Shown: piece after piece, positions 63,294-64,000 of the stretch | Numbering within the stretch: position 1 is the stretch's first letter | Layout of the letters: the number at the start of each line of letters is the position of its first letter | Assembly: GCF_004310285.1 (NCBI RefSeq) | Contig: NZ_SISF01000033.1 | Location: 372,001 to 436,000 of the forward strand | From: Agrobacterium cavarae | GTDB lineage: Bacteria > Pseudomonadota > Alphaproteobacteria > Rhizobiales > Rhizobiaceae | Direction: 5' to 3' | Length of the DNA stretch: 64,000 nt | Translations under genes and position numbers: made by a program | The notes under the pieces: model-generated | Database searches by the model: none | What the model was told of the DNA's origin: nothing | Seen by the model: the letters and a program-made list of their open reading frames with translations, nothing else

Positions 63294-64000
63294 TCAGGCT
63301 GACAGCTTCGCCATTACTTCTTCGGACACTTCAAAGTTCGAATAGACGTTCTGCACGTCGTCATCGTCTTCAAGGTTGTCGATCAGCTTCATCAGCGACT
63401 GCGCCTTTTCCTCATCCACCGGAACGGTGTTCTGCGGACGCCAGACGGCCTTGACGCTGTCGGCTTCGCCGAGCGTGGCTTCAAGCGCCTTGGAGACTTC
63501 GTTGATGTCTTCAAAGCCGCAGATGATCGTGTGGCCGTCTTCGCTGCTTTCCACGTCTTCGGCACCGGCTTCGATCGCCGCTTCCATCACCTTGTCCGCA
63601 TCGCCAACCGACGCCTTGTAGGTGATTTCGCCAACGCGGTCGAAGGAGAAGGAAACCGAACCGGTTTCACCCAGCGCGCCGCCGGCCTTGGTAAAGATCG
63701 AGCGGATGTTGGATGCCGTGCGGTTGCGGTTGTCGGTCAGCGCTTCGACGATGACCGCCGTGCCGCCTGGGCCGTAGCCCTCGTAGCGGACGGAATCGTA
63801 GTTTTCCGCATCCGCGCCGGATGCCTTCTTGATGGCGCGGTCGATATTGTCCTTCGGCATGGACTGCGCCTTGGCGTTCTGCACGGCCAGGCGAAGAGCA
63901 GCATTCATGGTCGGGTCCGGAAGACCGGACTTGGCTGCAACGGTAATTTCACGCGCAAGCTTGGAGAACATCTTCGAACGGATCGAATCCTGTTTCCCCT
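63294..64000 (-). CDS. YebC/PmpR-family regulator or translation factor, 5' end missing
   Basis: The gene runs off the right edge; its N-terminus (before GKQDSIRSKMFSKLA) is in the next sequence. The 234 residues seen include the conserved EITVAAKSGLPDPTMNAALR, KKASGADAENYDSVRYEGYG and GPGGTAVIVEALTDNRNRTAS, and the end VEVPVDEEKAQSLMKLIDNL-like region. The family was named transcriptional regulator; more recent work on homologues suggests a role on ribosomes stalled at proline runs. It usually lies just upstream of ruvC; here the flavin oxidoreductase intervenes. Confidence 0.95.
   Translation of the reverse strand, partial: GKQDSIRSKMFSKLAREITVAAKSGLPDPTMNAALRLAVQNAKAQSMPKDNIDRAIKKASGADAENYDSVRYEGYGPGGTAVIVEALTDNRNRTASNIRSIFTKAGGALGETGSVSFSFDRVGEITYKASVGDADKVMEAAIEAGAEDVESSEDGHTIICGFEDINEVSKALEATLGEADSVKAVWRPQNTVPVDEEKAQSLMKLIDNLEDDDDVQNVYSNFEVSEEVMAKLSA

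Overview
The window is chromosomal DNA of an alphaproteobacterium, most likely a Rhizobiaceae member (Agrobacterium/Rhizobium group). This rests on the tol-pal/ruv/tilS-ftsH-glmM gene order, a TctCBA citrate-type transporter, hmuTUV, an rpoH sigma-32 gene, a serC leader RNA of the alphaproteobacterial type, an OpgC-type glucan-modification gene, and six copies of a ~105-bp two-palindrome intergenic repeat that looks like the rhizobial RIME family. Most DNA has high GC and dense coding. Both ends cut genes: purA on the left and a YebC-family regulator on the right.

Left part (1-26 kb): the purA 3' end, a large acidic single-pass membrane protein, rpoH, an RluA-type pseudouridine synthase, an SPOUT rRNA methylase, a lysozyme-like lipoprotein, a quinone/catechol-type dioxygenase-hydrolase pair, ung-gloA, the heme importer hmuTUV with a divergent IsdG-type heme monooxygenase and a HutX-type heme carrier, purU, and a tricarboxylate transport block. 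That block has the TctDE two-component system, an unlinked ABC-type binding protein, and TctCBA. It is followed by stress genes (dps, a CsbD-like protein).

Middle (26.4-33.3 kb): an AT-richer accessory segment with longer intergenic gaps, TTG starts and proteins of unknown function. It starts near an outer-membrane protein gene broken by one in-frame TAA right after the signal peptide. It holds a 710-residue Tat-exported protein with a lectin-like middle region, an SGNH hydrolase, a CysE-like hexapeptide acetyltransferase, two tiny open frames and a 284-residue unknown protein. It ends at the 3' end of a tRNA-Met gene. No integrase or att duplication is visible.

Right part (33-64 kb): mnmA, an OpgC-like membrane acyltransferase, a Tim44-domain protein, serC-serA with a leader hairpin that hides the serC ribosome binding site, a second outer-membrane barrel, a GGDEF-EAL protein, glmM, ftsH, tilS, and the whole ybgC-tolQRAB-pal-cpoB envelope system. 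Then come two tandem NUDIX genes, a DinB-like protein, a metallophosphoesterase, and ruvCAB. The last is interrupted: an AbrB-type antitoxin and a PIN (VapC-type) toxin lie between ruvA and ruvB, and the toxin stop overlaps the ruvB start. A flavin monooxygenase-like gene and yebC close the window.

The observations most worth following up are the toxin-antitoxin pair wired into the ruv operon, the accessory segment next to tRNA-Met, the nonsense codon in the outer-membrane protein gene, and the repeat family whose copies supply stop codons to neighbouring genes.
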